Shown: piece by piece, positions 1 to 12,058 of the stretch
How positions within the stretch are numbered: the stretch's first letter is position 1
Layout of the letters: every line of letters starts with the position of its first letter
Origin: Tetragonia tetragonoides
Taxonomy: Eukaryota > Streptophyta > Magnoliopsida > Caryophyllales > Aizoaceae
Direction of reading: 5' to 3'
Assembly: GCA_038025085.1 (NCBI GenBank)
Contig: CM076144.1
Span: 38,226,501-38,290,500 of the forward strand
DNA length: 64,000 bases
Translations under genes and position numbers: made by a program
The notes under the pieces: generated by a model
Told to the model about the DNA's origin: nothing
The model's database searches: none
The model's input: only the letters and a program-made list of their open reading frames with translations

Positions 1-742
1 TAAAGCCGCCATGTACTGAGACGAACAAGAAAGAACATGCAACCACTCTGCCGGTCAAAGAGATAAAGCCTTATGCATGCACAGAGGCAAAGAAGAAAGG
101 GGAGAAGGAAGTGCCTGCAAGTACAGTCAATAAGGATGCCAAGCATAATATTTGGACACAGATGACAAAGAAGGAAAAGCAGCACACAACAAATACAGAG
201 CCTCCTTGTGCTGCAACGAAGAACAAAGAAATGAAGGAAAATCATGCAAAAAGCAGCACAGCTAATGCATGCAATGCCATGGTCAAGAAAGAACACAAGG
301 GAGAACCAGCTAATCACTGCTTTTCAACCATGGCAGATCACTGGAAGGATAAGATTATGATGATGAAGAAGGCAAAGGATACCAAAAGCAAAGATAGCAG
401 CAGCAGCAGCAGCGACAGTGAAGACGAGCCCTGTGAGAAGAAAAAGGCATGTATTCCAAATTCCAAGGGATCATCCCACAATCTATCTTCCACCTATCAA
501 TTTTTCTCCAGCTTTACTAGATTTAATTTCAGGCAGGCACCATCCTAAAAAAAGCATGCAAACTAAATATGTGAAGAGGTCATCAAAAAAGTCTGACAGT
601 CTATTTCTAGCACCCCCACCTTCACTGCACTCCCCCTTTGTTTGTATCATCAACTAACTTGATCTCACTTTGTCTTCTAACTTTTTATGCTTTGCAGAAG
701 GACAAGAGGCACAACAGGGAGACCAAGGCCACATCTAAATGA
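1..742 (+). CDS. 3' end of a lysine-rich protein gene, unknown function (partial)
   Basis: The reading frame is open from the left edge (codons in phase with base 3), so the gene starts outside the window. The visible part is rich in Lys, Glu, Thr and Ser with scattered Cys, then a Ser run followed by SDSEDE and Lys-rich residues. The frame would run to a stop near 546. A better ending splices from 446 to 698: donor AAG|gcatgt (a GC donor), acceptor ctttgcag, phase 0. This gives a C-terminus KDKRHNRETKATSK and a stop at 740-742. The nearby GT donors at 433 and 451 would each create TAA at the junction, which favours the GC donor. No membrane segment or known domain is seen. The basic, low-complexity composition suggests a disordered protein, but I assign no function. 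Confidence 0.55.
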
Positions 743-1095
743 GGAAAGATGTTGAAGAACCAACCACGGAACTTACCAGAAGTTCACAAAGGCGTGTGAA
801 TTAAGAGCAGAGTACCATAAGTGGAGGACCAAGTCATCACAAACTGTATGGTTTGCTTCAAAACACTGGAACCAAAACCAAGTGAAAACAGCGACTCTGA
901 AATTCCCTTTTCCTTTTTCGTTTATTGCCTCTCTTTCTCGTATGTAGTTATGCAATTGTTAATCCCAACTTCAATGACAAAAAAGAAAAAGATGGGAGCT
1001 CCAGTGATAGGGCACCCATACTTCCATCTTTAAAGTTGGGGGTTTTATGATGTATTGAGCCTAAAGAGTTCAGATTTCTGGGTAATTCTACACTA

Positions 1096-1127
1096 AATAA
1101 ATATTTTTTGAAAAAAAAAAAAAAAAA
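1096..1127 (+). terminator. Putative poly(A) signal and A-run downstream of the lysine-rich gene
   Basis: AATAAA at 1096-1101 lies about 350 bp after the proposed stop and is followed at 1111-1127 by a 17-base A run. This fits a 3' UTR end, though an A-run in genomic DNA can also be an insertion scar. Confidence 0.35.
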
Positions 1128-1643
1128 TTCTACATGAATGACAGTTTAAATGCTCAGATCAAACTTGAAGCAAGCGCTTCTGGGTTCTTGCTGTCTTGTG
1201 AGTGGTGAGTTAGTACTGTCCATTGTGTAGTCATTTCAAAAAGGCCTTTTTCCTTTCCAATTTCCTTTTGGGTGCAGAACTGCAGACATGATTGGATCTC
1301 CTAAGGACCAAAAAGTTAAATGATCTACACCTAGTTATCCCTTTCAACCTCTACTATGAAGATTGCATTTCTTAACACATGAAGAATCATGAGGCAAATT
1401 ACTGCAATAGTGCAAATGAATGAAAAGGGATATTAAATGTTCAACTACAGCTGAATGAGGGGCTTGTTCCAAACAACACATAGACTGCCGACTACATGTA
1501 ATGTTCAAGTTCAACAATAGAAATCAAAATATACGAACATAGTATATGCATAAAATTAAAAACCTAAGCAGGTGTTCTCACAAGAAACTACAAAACCCAG
1601 CAGAGTTTTCCTCAAGTAATTCGCACAAATATTAACACAAAAG
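1128..1643. other. Intergenic, nothing recognised
   Basis: AT-rich DNA between the lysine-rich gene and the LINE insertion. No ORF, repeat or RNA gene could be supported. Confidence 0.5.
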
Positions 1644-1665
1644 AACGAAAATTAGGGAGCAGCAT
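1644..1665. repeat. Left target site duplication of the RTE LINE
   Basis: 22 bases identical to 2196-2217, flanking the insertion. Confidence 0.9.
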
Positions 1666-2195
1666 CGTGATGCACCGGTGAGAAGGTGTGAGAGAATTAC
1701 ACTTAGAGATTGTAAACGAAGACGAGGACGCCCGAAGAAAACTTGGGAAGAGGTAATCAGGCAGGATTTGACCCGTCTAGATCTTACCGAGGACTTGGTC
1801 CTAGATAGGAGAGTATGGTGTAGCAGGATCCGTGTAGAGGATCCGCGTTAGATTAGGGTGGTTCATTGCCTAGTACTAGGGGTTGATTCAGTTTGTTTAT
1901 AGCCTGTAGCGTCTACTTCACTTTAGGTTGCTCAGCAAGTAGAATCTTGTGTTAATATGTTTACTGATTTACTTCCCTTGCCCTGCTGATCATTCTTTAA
2001 TGCTTTTAAAAAAAAAAAAAAAAAAAAAAAGGTTTTCAAATGCAGTTTCAAAAAAGAAAAAGTTTTTGTGGGTCTCTCGGAAACAGTCTCTCTTCTAGGC
2101 GACTAGTTAGGGGTAAGACTGCGTACATCTGGACCTCCCCAGACCCCGCCCTAGGCGGGACACTTACTGGGTTGTTGTTGTTGTTGTGTTGTTGT
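1666..2195 (+). mobile_element. 5'-truncated RTE-type LINE 3' end with (TTG)n tail and perfect 22-bp target site duplication
   Basis: 1670-1850 encodes the C-terminal tail usual for plant RTE-type LINE reverse transcriptases: an Arg-rich segment with RRRGRPKKTWEEVIRQD, then DLTRLDLTEDLVLDRRVW and a stop. The 3' UTR contains the block GTAAGACTGCGTACATCTGG, the CCCCAGACCCCGCC box, and ends in GGGTTGTTGTTGTTGTTG, a TTG tail rather than poly-A. The 22 bases at 1644-1665 (start AACGAAAATT, end AGCAGCAT) recur exactly at 2196-2217, directly abutting both ends. This is the footprint of target-primed reverse transcription. The RT core, endonuclease and 5' end are missing, so this copy is dead on arrival. 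Identical flanks imply a young insertion. Confidence 0.88.
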
Positions 2196-2217
2196 AACGA
2201 AAATTAGGGAGCAGCAT
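2196..2217. repeat. Right target site duplication of the RTE LINE
   Basis: 22 bases identical to 1644-1665, immediately after the TTG tail. Confidence 0.9.
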
Positions 2218-2369
2218 ACATACAAGAAAACACTGATCTTGAATACAATAAGACAAGACTGGGCATGTTAACTGGAAATTTATGCAAAATTGGACAAACC
2301 TCTCTCATCTTAGGTTAATTCTACAGTTAACTTCTCTGTTAGCGCTGAATAGATGAGAACTTGTCATTG

Positions 2370-5300
2370 TCAACCCTCACCAAGACTGGAGATAAATGAA
2401 GCAATAGCCTGGACAGCAGATTCTTCAGCATCACTTTGAGTAGACCCTCCTTCCTCCAGATGCTTCTTAGAAATTTTGAACGAATGATCACCACCTTCAA
2501 TCACATGCAGTTCATTAACGGGCTTAATCTTTTCCCGAACAGCTGCCAGCTTATCCAGAGGACAGAGGCTATCTTTGCTACCCTTTAAAACAACCAAAAA
2601 AACATCAATACAGAGATACGAAAATAAATTTAACATATGTAAGAAACCAGGGGGGTGGGGGAGGGGTGAACACTACAGTTAGAAGTACAGGGAGAAAAGG
2701 AGGAGCCCTTTACTTTCATCCGCAAAATAACACATCTCAATAGTACTATTACTACTACAAGGCAAGGTCATAGAGGCATGGTCATTGATTCTGTACCTGC
2801 ACAAACATGACTGGAACTGTGAGTTGAACCAATATCTCATCCCGAATCGCTCCTTTCGTCCCCTAAGAAGCCAAATGCAATAAGTCTCTTGTTCTACTGA
2901 AATAACACATTGACAAAGCAATGTGCATTTGGATGTGCAGTAACTGTCAAACCTTTAGAGGGTATCCCAAACACACTACTGCTGATGCAGGAATGTCCTT
3001 TTGACTTGCCACCATGCAGCTAACTCTGCATATAATGCACAGCAAAAAGGGTATAAATAATTGTAAAAACCAAGAATCTGAAAACACTATTTCAAATCTC
3101 TTCAAGAACAGCTTCTAAATAAATATTGTTAAGCTCCACATTCTCCATACAAAAATGATCTCGTAAGTTTCATAAGAAACATCTATGAGGGTTCTGAAAT
3201 CCTAGCTAGAGAGGCATGTCAATCACTATTTAAGGAAATAGAATTCAATGTAAGAAGAAAAAAAAATTAGGAATGAGGGTTAAAGGGTTCTTTAGTTGTA
3301 GTCTTTAAAGAACTGCAAGCTGCTTTCATATTCCAAGAAAAATGCAAAATTGAAGACTTATTAGAGAAAACTTTATCAAGTATAAGTATCACTATAGAAA
3401 ATTTGTTCAAGATAAGGATATTTCTCTCTCATTCCCCATCCCCTACCTCTCTTCTCTTAGCTAACTTCCTACATCAGCCATCGCAATGTCCATCTGCTAC
3501 CTGCTGATCACCAACATTCAGCTAGAGCTGCTGAGGACTAATTACTGCCACACTTCACCTTCTATAGGCCACCAGCATGATGGAGACTCAAAGTCAATGG
3601 TGGATGCCTCAATAGTCGCCAGTGACTCCTCCACCTAACCCAAACCCCTTCTCCCACCCCCATGTTCTAATCTCTCCCAAACTCCAATTTGGTTTACAAT
3701 CCAAAATATTCAATTTGAAGCTTTATCAATATTGATTTCTTGAAAGAGGATTATGACGTGGAGGGTGAAGGTGAGGCGAGAGAGATGCAATATTTTTGAT
3801 CTACAAGTGTCGGTTAGGTTTTTGACCAGGAAACCACTGCCCATGAATGAACAGCAACCAGCTATGTCTGTGGTGGGAATGATGTCTCCTATTGCCATTT
3901 CATGGATGATAACAAGGATGGTGGTTTGGAGGCTGGCTGAGGTGGTTGCTATAATGATTCAGGAAAAGGTGAAGAGGGGGAATGAGGGAGACCCAAAGTC
4001 AATGGTGGATGCCTCAATAGTAGTAGACTGAAAACCATAAAGATCATAGCAGGTTTGATTTTAAATATTTGCAGACCAAAATAAGAATCACAACTCACAA
4101 ACACAGAGATCAAAGGTTACTTGCATAAATGGCACAAAATACAGGACTAAATCAGCACCTTGAACCCATTGATTTTCCAGCCAAAATGAGAGGATGACCA
4201 GGGTATTTATAAACAGCCTTTTTGACAACATCAGCATGAAAGTCAACCAGCTTTTCTGCCTTGGGTGGAGGCCTGCGCTTTCCACCGGAAAAATCTGCCA
4301 TTGCATCCCTATGCCCATCAACTCACGTGTCAAGGAAGAACAAAACTAATGAAGAATCGCCTAAAAATGCATGGGAATAGATACTGATGTCTTCATTGGA
4401 AAATCAGCATATTTAATCATAGGAAAGATGGTGCTTTCTATAGAGTTGTTGATGTAGAAAAACAAGAGGCGAAGAGGATTTTCAAATGACAAACAACAAG
4501 GTTGTGCTTGTGGATGTCATTCGAAATTCTCCATTTTAGGGCTTTATGAAGTGCCATGGATTTGATTAGTTCCAAGTCCACAATAATTTTGGTCATTCAA
4601 GTAAGATTTATCTCAAAATTCTCAATTTCAAATCCAAGTCCCAAACAATCCATTAAGAAATAGAAAACTGACACATAAAAACTCAAGAGTACTTTTAGAC
4701 AAGAAACTCACATGGATAGTCAAAAGTAACCACTTCAACAGCATGCAAGGCCTTCCCCAGCATCTCTTTCCATCTGCAGAACAAACAACGCTTATTGATG
4801 TCTGCTTGGATTTGATTTGAAGAATTATGAGTAATAAATTAATAATTTGCTTTTACAACATACAAAATCAAGCGTGCACGCTCAAAATCAATCTCAGCTT
4901 ATTCAGCTACATGGAGAATGAATCACACCTGGAAAGGGAGTATATCATAAACAAGACAAGGAGGTAATTTAACCTTGTTTTCAAAGTACAAACGACAACA
5001 ACAAAAACCATCGAGTAGAAAATGGAACCAGGTTGGGAGGAGTGGCTTCGACAAAGTTGTGCACTAGTTAGATGCTCGTTGCAACCTAAAATAATCATCC
5101 CGACTCTCAAATCTCGACCACCCCAAACTACGTGTCAACTTTTCTATGACAACACAGAACACACTACTTTTACAGTTTCATTGCATTGCTCCCTCAATGC
5201 ATATATCGAAATCCATGCTTTTTAGAGCTATTAGCTTTCTCTCTTTCACTCTTTTGCTTGTTCATTTTGATAGCGGAAAAACACAAAGAACTTTTCTACA

Positions 5301-5881
5301 AAGGCTGGACGGAGGCTTCCTTTCGCCACATATGATACTCGAGTAGGTCTTCCAACTCTAAATACTGCCTTTGCCCAACCCCAAATTTTAAAATTTTCAA
5401 AGTATCTATATCACACCATGATCAAAAATTAGCATTTATTGAAAATGACTGGACAAGGTCTTTTGCTACAACTGACAACTGCAAACTAGACAGTTGAAGT
5501 GAAATGGCACAGCTTAAAACAGAAAGCAAAAACTTCTGGTAAATCAAAGCGACCGTTGTAAGATATTAGGGTTTAACAAAAACAAATTAGCACAGGATCA
5601 CGAAGGTTCCAGTATCAGAAGTTCAAAACATCGCCTAAATACAACAGATTCTAACATTCTATGTAACTAATTTTGCTATCAAACAAAATCACAACTTTAA
5701 AATCAAACAATTGACAATAAGAGAGAGAGAGAGACCTGATCATCCATTCGTGTGTGGAAGGAGCACCGGCACCGTGAGCAAAGACGATAACCGGAGATAA
5801 CGTCGGGGATTCGCTGGCGACGGTGACTTTGCCGGTTTTGAATTTGCTACGACGGCGTTTCGATGGCGGTGAATCAGCCAT
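2370..5881 (-). CDS. Alpha/beta-hydrolase, TEX30 / KANL3 (NSL complex subunit 3)-like, 6 exons, 231 aa
   Basis: Exons (descending): 5881-5736, 4773-4712, 4294-4159, 3025-2953, 2862-2797, 2582-2370. All introns are GT-AG and the phases join without a stop (696 nt). The protein starts MADSPPSKRRR, a basic tail, then VIVFAHGAGAPSTHEWM, an oxyanion-type HGAG loop. The nucleophile elbow GKSMGS puts Ser at 111. The acid candidate is Asp165 in GSKDSLCP and the catalytic His candidate is His194 in EGGDHSF. Length matches the animal TEX30 family (about 230 aa). The first ATG (5881) is used; the frame upstream has no other ATG. A (CT)n tract lies just inside intron 1. The substrate is unknown in plants. 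The name KAT8 NSL complex subunit 3 is a common database label for this family and does not prove complex membership. Confidence 0.88.
3582..4021. repeat. Pair of 35-bp direct repeats in intron 3 of the hydrolase gene
   Basis: 3582-3616 and 3987-4021 share GGAGAC(T/C)CAAAGTCAATGG and TGGATGCCTCAATAGT with one mismatch, 405 bp apart. The DNA between carries chance ORFs on both strands and is probably an old insertion, but its class is not clear. Confidence 0.6.
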
Positions 5882-8283
5882 GGCTACCGAATTTAGGTTT
5901 GATGTGATTGAATTTGAAGATTGCAAATGACGAGTTTATTTTATTTTTTTTTTAATATGTCCGCTTTACAAATTACAAATGCGGAATGTCTAATTCAATT
6001 TTCGCGCCAAGTGCAAAAGTGTGCAACTCAATTGGATCCCAATTATTGGAGGACCAAGCCCAGCCCAAGTATTTTATTTTTTTGTCCTGTCTTTATTTTT
6101 TAAACTTCGGGGAGAATTCAAATTCATGTTTGAGAACAGTTAAATAATGGTATTAATTATATCACCAGAGCTTGGGGTGGGTAGTCGGTAGCGCGTGGCC
6201 TATCCCTAATTGTTCTGAACAATAATGTGCTTTGCTTGTAGTAGAAATGGGACATGTAGCCTCTTGGCTTGGAAGTTAAGACAAAGCATGTTGAAAAAGA
6301 TTTGCATGAATTGTGTTGATTTGTGGAGAGTGCTTGGCCATCAAAACATTTGTTGGGTGGCAGCAGATACTCATGACGCGGTTGCTTAGGGTGTTACAAA
6401 GTCAGCACACATCCAACAAGTTTGGTCGTCCCTTCCCTCGCAATACCTTACTGGATAGTGGTACATTCTTAATTAGAAGCATGAGCAACACTGATATTTT
6501 AATTAGTTGAAATCAATTCTTATTTTCGGGTATCGGAATTGGATCTGTCATTTTGGTTCTAGTTACGAACCACCGATTGTGAATCGGTTCCGATTTCGGC
6601 ATTCAGTACTCAATAATTCTGCTATCCCTAAGGGGTATACTTGAATTTTACTAACCAATGGACTAGAAGTCATCTCAATAATGTGTTGTAGTTTCTTCCC
6701 CGGACCGACCCCTAAATTAAACTCATGAACTTGTAGGTGTAGGGGGCAATGCTTTCCATGTACCAAAGTGACAATTGAATTGAAGTCATGTACTCCTCAT
6801 CTTTCCATCTTCTCTCATCTGTTCTTACTCACTATTACTTTCACCATGAAAAGTTGTGTTTTCAAAATTCTACTAGTAGTAGCTCATAGCCTAATACAAC
6901 CATGCAAAGCCTTGACAATGATGTGAAAATAATTGAAGATTGTTTGTTCATGCATGTGATGTCAATAAAAGTACTAGACCCACATATGTCAGGCTTTTAT
7001 TTTACTCTCCATCGAAATTTTGTCACGAAAAAAATTGACACCAATTTCAGTATCTATTTTTAGCTTCACATCTAACCTTAACTGGAATAAGGGGGTTCAA
7101 CAAAAGCTTAGCTTATGGCTAGCCTCTGATCAAACTACCCCATATGAATTGATGCACATCAAATCGCACGTATATCCTTTTGTCAATTCAGTCTATTGTA
7201 CAAATCTACAGCTAATAGAGAATCTTTTTCTTCATTGTTGTTTTGCATAGATGTGGGGGGCCATGGAATTTAATGAGCCACTCATGTCCAGTTGGTCAGT
7301 GCTATGAATAAAAAAAGATATCCTCCTTCAACATTTTGCTGCATTTCATCTTTTTCTTTGTTTTCCGGGGCTATGAACACATTTTTGGTTTGGCAAATAG
7401 TAATTTCAAGGGCACATCCAACGCAAGATTTCGAGTATTTCGTGCGTGTTAGTGTTTTCCACGAGATTTAAATGAATGACCTAATGTATGAGTTGTAACT
7501 TGTTTATTAATTAGTCAATTACTTCTAAGTTCTAACTTGGTGTATAAATGAAAGTATTGTCTCAAATTAAATTCGGCTTTCACATTGATCGATGTCGCCA
7601 TAGATATAAAAGGAAAGACACCTTAAGGCATCACGCAAAGCTTAATGGAAGGTAACTCATTACATAATCTAGCAAGGTTTCGTATGTTACGTTCTATTTT
7701 ATAACGGATGTAAATTATGATTAATGTACAAGTAGCTATGTATATATAATATGAGTATTATAATATTGGAACATAAATTCCAGCAAATTGAAGTTATTAT
7801 TACATATGTGGCTATATACAAGATTTGTATTGATTGATTAGACTTCTATATATGTACGGGCACAAACTAGTAAAATAAAGTTTAAAAGTTATTTGCATAT
7901 TGGTTAGCCAGTAGTAAAAGTTTAGAGATTAATACATATCGGCACATTCAACTCATGAAGACATGGTTTATTTAAATGGTGTTACCATCAAAATTATTAC
8001 TTAATTTTATTACATTATTTTATTTTTACAATTTTGCAAATAATTTTTGTGTGCAACTTATACTTAGTCCCATCTTTATTTTATTTTTCCCATCTTTATA
8101 TCCCACTTTTTATGCTCACAATATGAGAGGATCTCGATCAATCCCTTGGGTTTTATACTACACCATGCTCTGTGATTTCATATATATGGTTGGAAGGAAA
8201 ATACAGCAAGAGAAAATGAGAAGAGGACCTAAAATAAATAATTCAAATTCCTCCAATTACTAAAAAGAAAAAGACCTTCACTC

Positions 8284-8315
<32 letters not shown>

Positions 8316-8615
8316 GACCTAAAATATCTAGGTGGCATTTTATAATCGGACCCTGTTATAATATATGGGGGTTGGCCATCATGATCACTAGCACACATAA
8401 ACATAGCTACTAGGATATCTAGTAGATATATACCTGGAAAATTAATTAAAATATACAAACAACATCAACACAATACACCCATTACTAGCACATCATAGCT
8501 CCTAATAATCAATGGGGCTATTTATATATACTTAATTTATAGTATATAAGATAATAAGCAAGTTCTAATCCTTCCCAATCCTTAATTAACTCAAGGCCAT
8601 GAAAATATAAGATGA
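5882..8615. other. Intergenic between hydrolase and I9-inhibitor genes
   Basis: About 2.7 kb of AT-rich DNA. The left part is the divergent promoter and 5' UTR of the hydrolase. I see no TIR element, retrotransposon domain or RNA gene. A-rich tract at 8285-8315 (A15 then AAAAG repeats). Short ORFs here have no protein-like composition. Confidence 0.45.
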
Positions 8616-9296
8616 TTAAGCCAACTCTTGATTCTTCTCCACTACTCTCACTCCTTTCGCAGATCTGAGCACATTTGCCTGTAAGTAGTAATCACAATGG
8701 CTAAGCACAGTCAGCCTTGCCTTCATATATATAAATATTTACAGTATACTCATTATTATTATTATTATTATTAAATCAAAATATAATAATAATAATAATA
8801 ATAAATGTAATTAATTTTGTACCTGATCTTCAGTGATTTCAACAGCAAATCCATCAACAATAACCAGAGATAAAGTCTTCTTGTAGCTCCCATGATCGAG
8901 GGTTCGAGCCAGTAAATCATCATGCTTCCTACTTAGATATAAATCCAGATCGTATGCCCCTCGCTTCGACCTAATTTACATACACGCACCATGAAACGGT
9001 TTTACACAAGATCGATCTTTTGACATCAATATTGTATTACATTAACACATGTTAAATAAATCCTTTTATATAACTATATAGAGAAAGCGTACAATGATAC
9101 ATATATGTGTGTAAGACACAAGTATACATACAATAATGTTGGTAATTAATAATGTAGATAAGATAAGATTTTGCTGGGTTTAATGCTATAACAGATGAGA
9201 GAGTATATATATATACCTATCAGTTCGAAGGCGCTCATATTCAGGATCGAAGTTCATGAAAACGAAGTACAACTCCTTTTGCTTATTACTTGCCAT
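8616..9296 (-). CDS. Stand-alone subtilase-propeptide-like inhibitor (inhibitor I9 domain), 3 exons, 96 aa
   Basis: Exons: 9296-9217, 8970-8823, 8678-8616 (291 nt). GT-AG introns in phases 2 and 0. The translation begins MASNKQKELYFVFMNFD and contains HDDLLARTL, KTLSLVIVDGFAVEITEDQA and KGVRVVEKNQELA. This is the order of a subtilase prodomain (peptidase inhibitor I9): beta strand, H-x-x-L-L helix, S-L-V-x-x-x-x-G-F-A-V-x-I-T turn, and a final V-x-V-V strand. No protease domain follows; the stop comes right after the prodomain. There is no signal peptide in this model, so it may act in the cytosol unless an upstream exon exists. Family knowledge: Arabidopsis SPI-1 is a stand-alone I9 protein that inhibits a subtilase. 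Each exon is short, so the gene is easy to miss. Confidence 0.85.
8751..8804. repeat. ATT/AAT microsatellite hairpin in intron 2 of the I9 gene
   Basis: (ATT)n at 8751-8773 is followed by (AAT)n at 8783-8804, complementary to each other across a 9-base spacer. Confidence 0.75.
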
Positions 9297-9398
9297 TGCC
9301 CAACAATGCAAATATATCTCTTTCTATATACACTATTTTCTACTTCTTTTGATTATTTTGAATGTATATTACAATGAATCAGAGCTCCACACGTTGGC

Positions 9399-9406
9399 TA
9401 TTTATA
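9399..9406 (-). promoter_or_regulatory. TATA box of the I9-inhibitor gene
   Basis: Minus-strand TATAAATA about 105 bp upstream of the ATG at 9296, allowing a leader of about 75 nt. Confidence 0.55.
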
Positions 9407-9806
9407 AAGGAGTGTATGGGCTAGTCAAGGCATAGAAGTCAAGGCAATAATTCAGTTAAATTTTTATATATTTATTTTTATTAATTTTCTCCTCTATTCA
9501 CCTTTTCTTCATTTATTTGGTCTCTTTTAGCTTGCAAGGTATTTATAAAGAAAATTAAAGAGAGTTCATAGTGTACGTAAATGATCGATGTTCCTTCTTC
9601 CTCACAATTGAGTACTAAGGGCTTGCTTATTATTAGTTGTTTACCAACTTACTTCAAGTAAATTTTGATACTTGGTAAGTTTTAATTTTCATATTTCCTT
9701 ACCAAGATTGAACCTTATTAATTAAAAACGAAAAACTACTTTGTAAATCATCAAATCTTATGTGGTCACCCCTATAGCCAAGTACTACTCTTAAAAGTTA
9801 AAACAT

Positions 9807-10082
9807 ATTTCCTCCTTCCCATGAAAATGTTCACTCTATTTATTTATTTTTTTCACGGTCTCCGAGACATACTTTGATTGTAAATAATTACAATTATATG
9901 AATATATAAATTATAAAACTATGATTAATTGAAATTATTTTTTTAATTGAATCCAACAAAAGTATATTTACAATATAAATCTTTATATTTTTTAACATAT
10001 TTTTTAACATATTTATGGTCAAAGTTTGTAAAGTTTGACATTAAAAAATTAGTGTGAATATATTCATGGGACATAGGAAATA
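9807..10082. mobile_element. Stowaway-like MITE, about 275 bp
   Basis: The left end reads TATTTCCTCCTTCCCATGAA and the right end, reverse-complemented, TATTTCCTATGTCCCATGAA. They give imperfect inverted repeats of about 35 bp (with TGTTCACT / TATTCACAC next). The CTCC-TCCC-type start and TA at the ends fit Tc1/mariner-derived Stowaway MITEs. Exact ends are approximate. Confidence 0.6.
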
Positions 10083-10084
10083 AT

Positions 10085-10166
10085 AAGTATGACGTCGTGT
10101 TTGTTCGTGGAAACTCACATTAAGGCAGCCGAAAGTATGACGTCGTGTTTGTTTGTGGAAACTCTT
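10085..10166. repeat. Two-copy direct repeat, period about 49 bp
   Basis: AGTATGACGTCGTGTTTGTT plus CGTGGAAACTC at 10086-10116 recurs with one change at 10135-10165, just outside the MITE. Confidence 0.7.
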
Positions 10167-10169
10167 TTC

Positions 10170-10201
<32 letters not shown>

Positions 10202-10531
10202 TTGTAAATCTAGACTGAGTCAAGGTTTAGGTATTAAGTACCCGAAAGTACATTCATAATTCTAATTTGAGATCGAAAGCGCTAAGATTCTCCCAAGAAG
10301 CTTCCTTACAAAGGATTTGTAATGCAGCGAGCCAATACTATTTAAAAATTGATGCACACGCTTACACTGCCAGCCATAGAGACAATATCTGGCTAATTAA
10401 CCGGACAGCCTACCTACACGCTTAAGTATATAATAACCTATAGATTAGTACAATCGATACATAACTTATTATAGATCAGTAGTTCATCAGTACGATACAT
10501 TTGATCGATACATAACTTATTATAGATCAAT

Positions 10532-10860
10532 GCGCAATTTGGTGAAAACCACTTCAAAAGTTACACGTTTTGTTCAGTACTCCCTGAAAAGATGTTATTT
10601 GTTCAGTACTACCTTTAAAGTTACAAACGTCGTGTGAGTCACACCTTAAGTGAAATTCCGACCAAATCCAAAATTTTTCTGACCATTTTACCCTCACGTG
10701 TCTAACACGTGACTTTTAAGTGATTTAAAAAATTAAATAAATAAAAAATATAAATATAAATAACCTAAAACTAATTAATTTCACTCTCTTCCTAAACCCA
10801 ACCCCATCATCCCATCCTCTCTCTCTAAACCCAACCCCTCGATCTCCATCTCCCTCCGTG

Positions 10861-10902
<42 letters not shown>

Positions 10903-12009
10903 CTCGTCATTAATGGCGACAACGAAGCCATGGCCGCAATGAAGTTTCTGTGCTCTCTCTCTCTCTCTCTCTCTCTCTCAAGCTCGTACCCATCTCCATC
11001 TCTCTCTCAAGTTCTGAAGATCGTCATTAATGGCGACAAGAACTCAGCGAAGCCATGGCCGCGATGAAGTTAAAGGTTGTCGACCACCATTTTTGTCCGG
11101 CGACCACATATCGAGCTCTCAAGCCACCGATTTGTGGTTTCCGGCCATGAACCATGGTCGGCGACATTTCTGATTAATCTCGAGCGAGCTTCAATGGCCA
11201 TGCATAAGCTTTAGAAGCTCCGATCTGCCGATTCCAAGCTAAGCTTCTCCTTCTTTCTTTTTAATTTTTTCCCTTTTTGTCTTAATTTTCGGTTTTGTTG
11301 GGTACCCACTAGATCACAGATTCTTTCAACTAAACCTTTGCCCAATCTAAACAAGGTATATGCTGCAATAATCAGAGAAGAAAGACATAAATTGCTCACT
11401 ACAGAAATGGAAGCTACAACCATGATTGAAGGAGAGGCCCTGCATAGTGCTACTGGAAGTGTTCACACTGCGGTAAAATTGGACATGAGAAATCTCAGTG
11501 CTTCGAAATTTTTGGGTACCCAACAAACTGGGGTACTCGCCGTTCATACAGAGGCGGGCACATCGGCGGGACTGGCCGAAAATGGAGTACTGGAGGTCGT
11601 GGTGGCAACTCAGAACCTTGGGCTGCTGGTCTTCGAGGCGGTAATCCTTCCGGGGGAGCTGCAAATCATGCCGGAGAAGAACACGGCAACATGAATTAAC
11701 ACAGCTCATCTAGTTCAAAGATTGGAGGATTGTCAGCTGAGCAGGTAGAAGAATTATTTTCTCTCTTCAAAGAGAAACAGAGCCAAGAGATGACGGGTAA
11801 GGCTTTTTTTATGCCAAAATTTAAAGTATCTTTCTGGTAAGGTATATTTGAGCCAAAATATAAATTGGGTTTTGGACAGTGGGGCCTCTCATCATATGAC
11901 CTCACACAAAGCTATTATGCAACATGTACAGAATTTAAGTGTGCCTTTGCAAATAACTCTTCCTACCAGTGAGCCAGTAACTGTTGTTCTGTTTCGCCAC
12001 GAAAACAGG

Positions 12010-12058
<49 letters not shown>

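Noticed and set aside
3710..4031. Overlapping ORFs on both strands in intron 3 of the hydrolase gene
   Set aside because: They lie between intronic direct repeats, no homology recognised, not needed for the gene.
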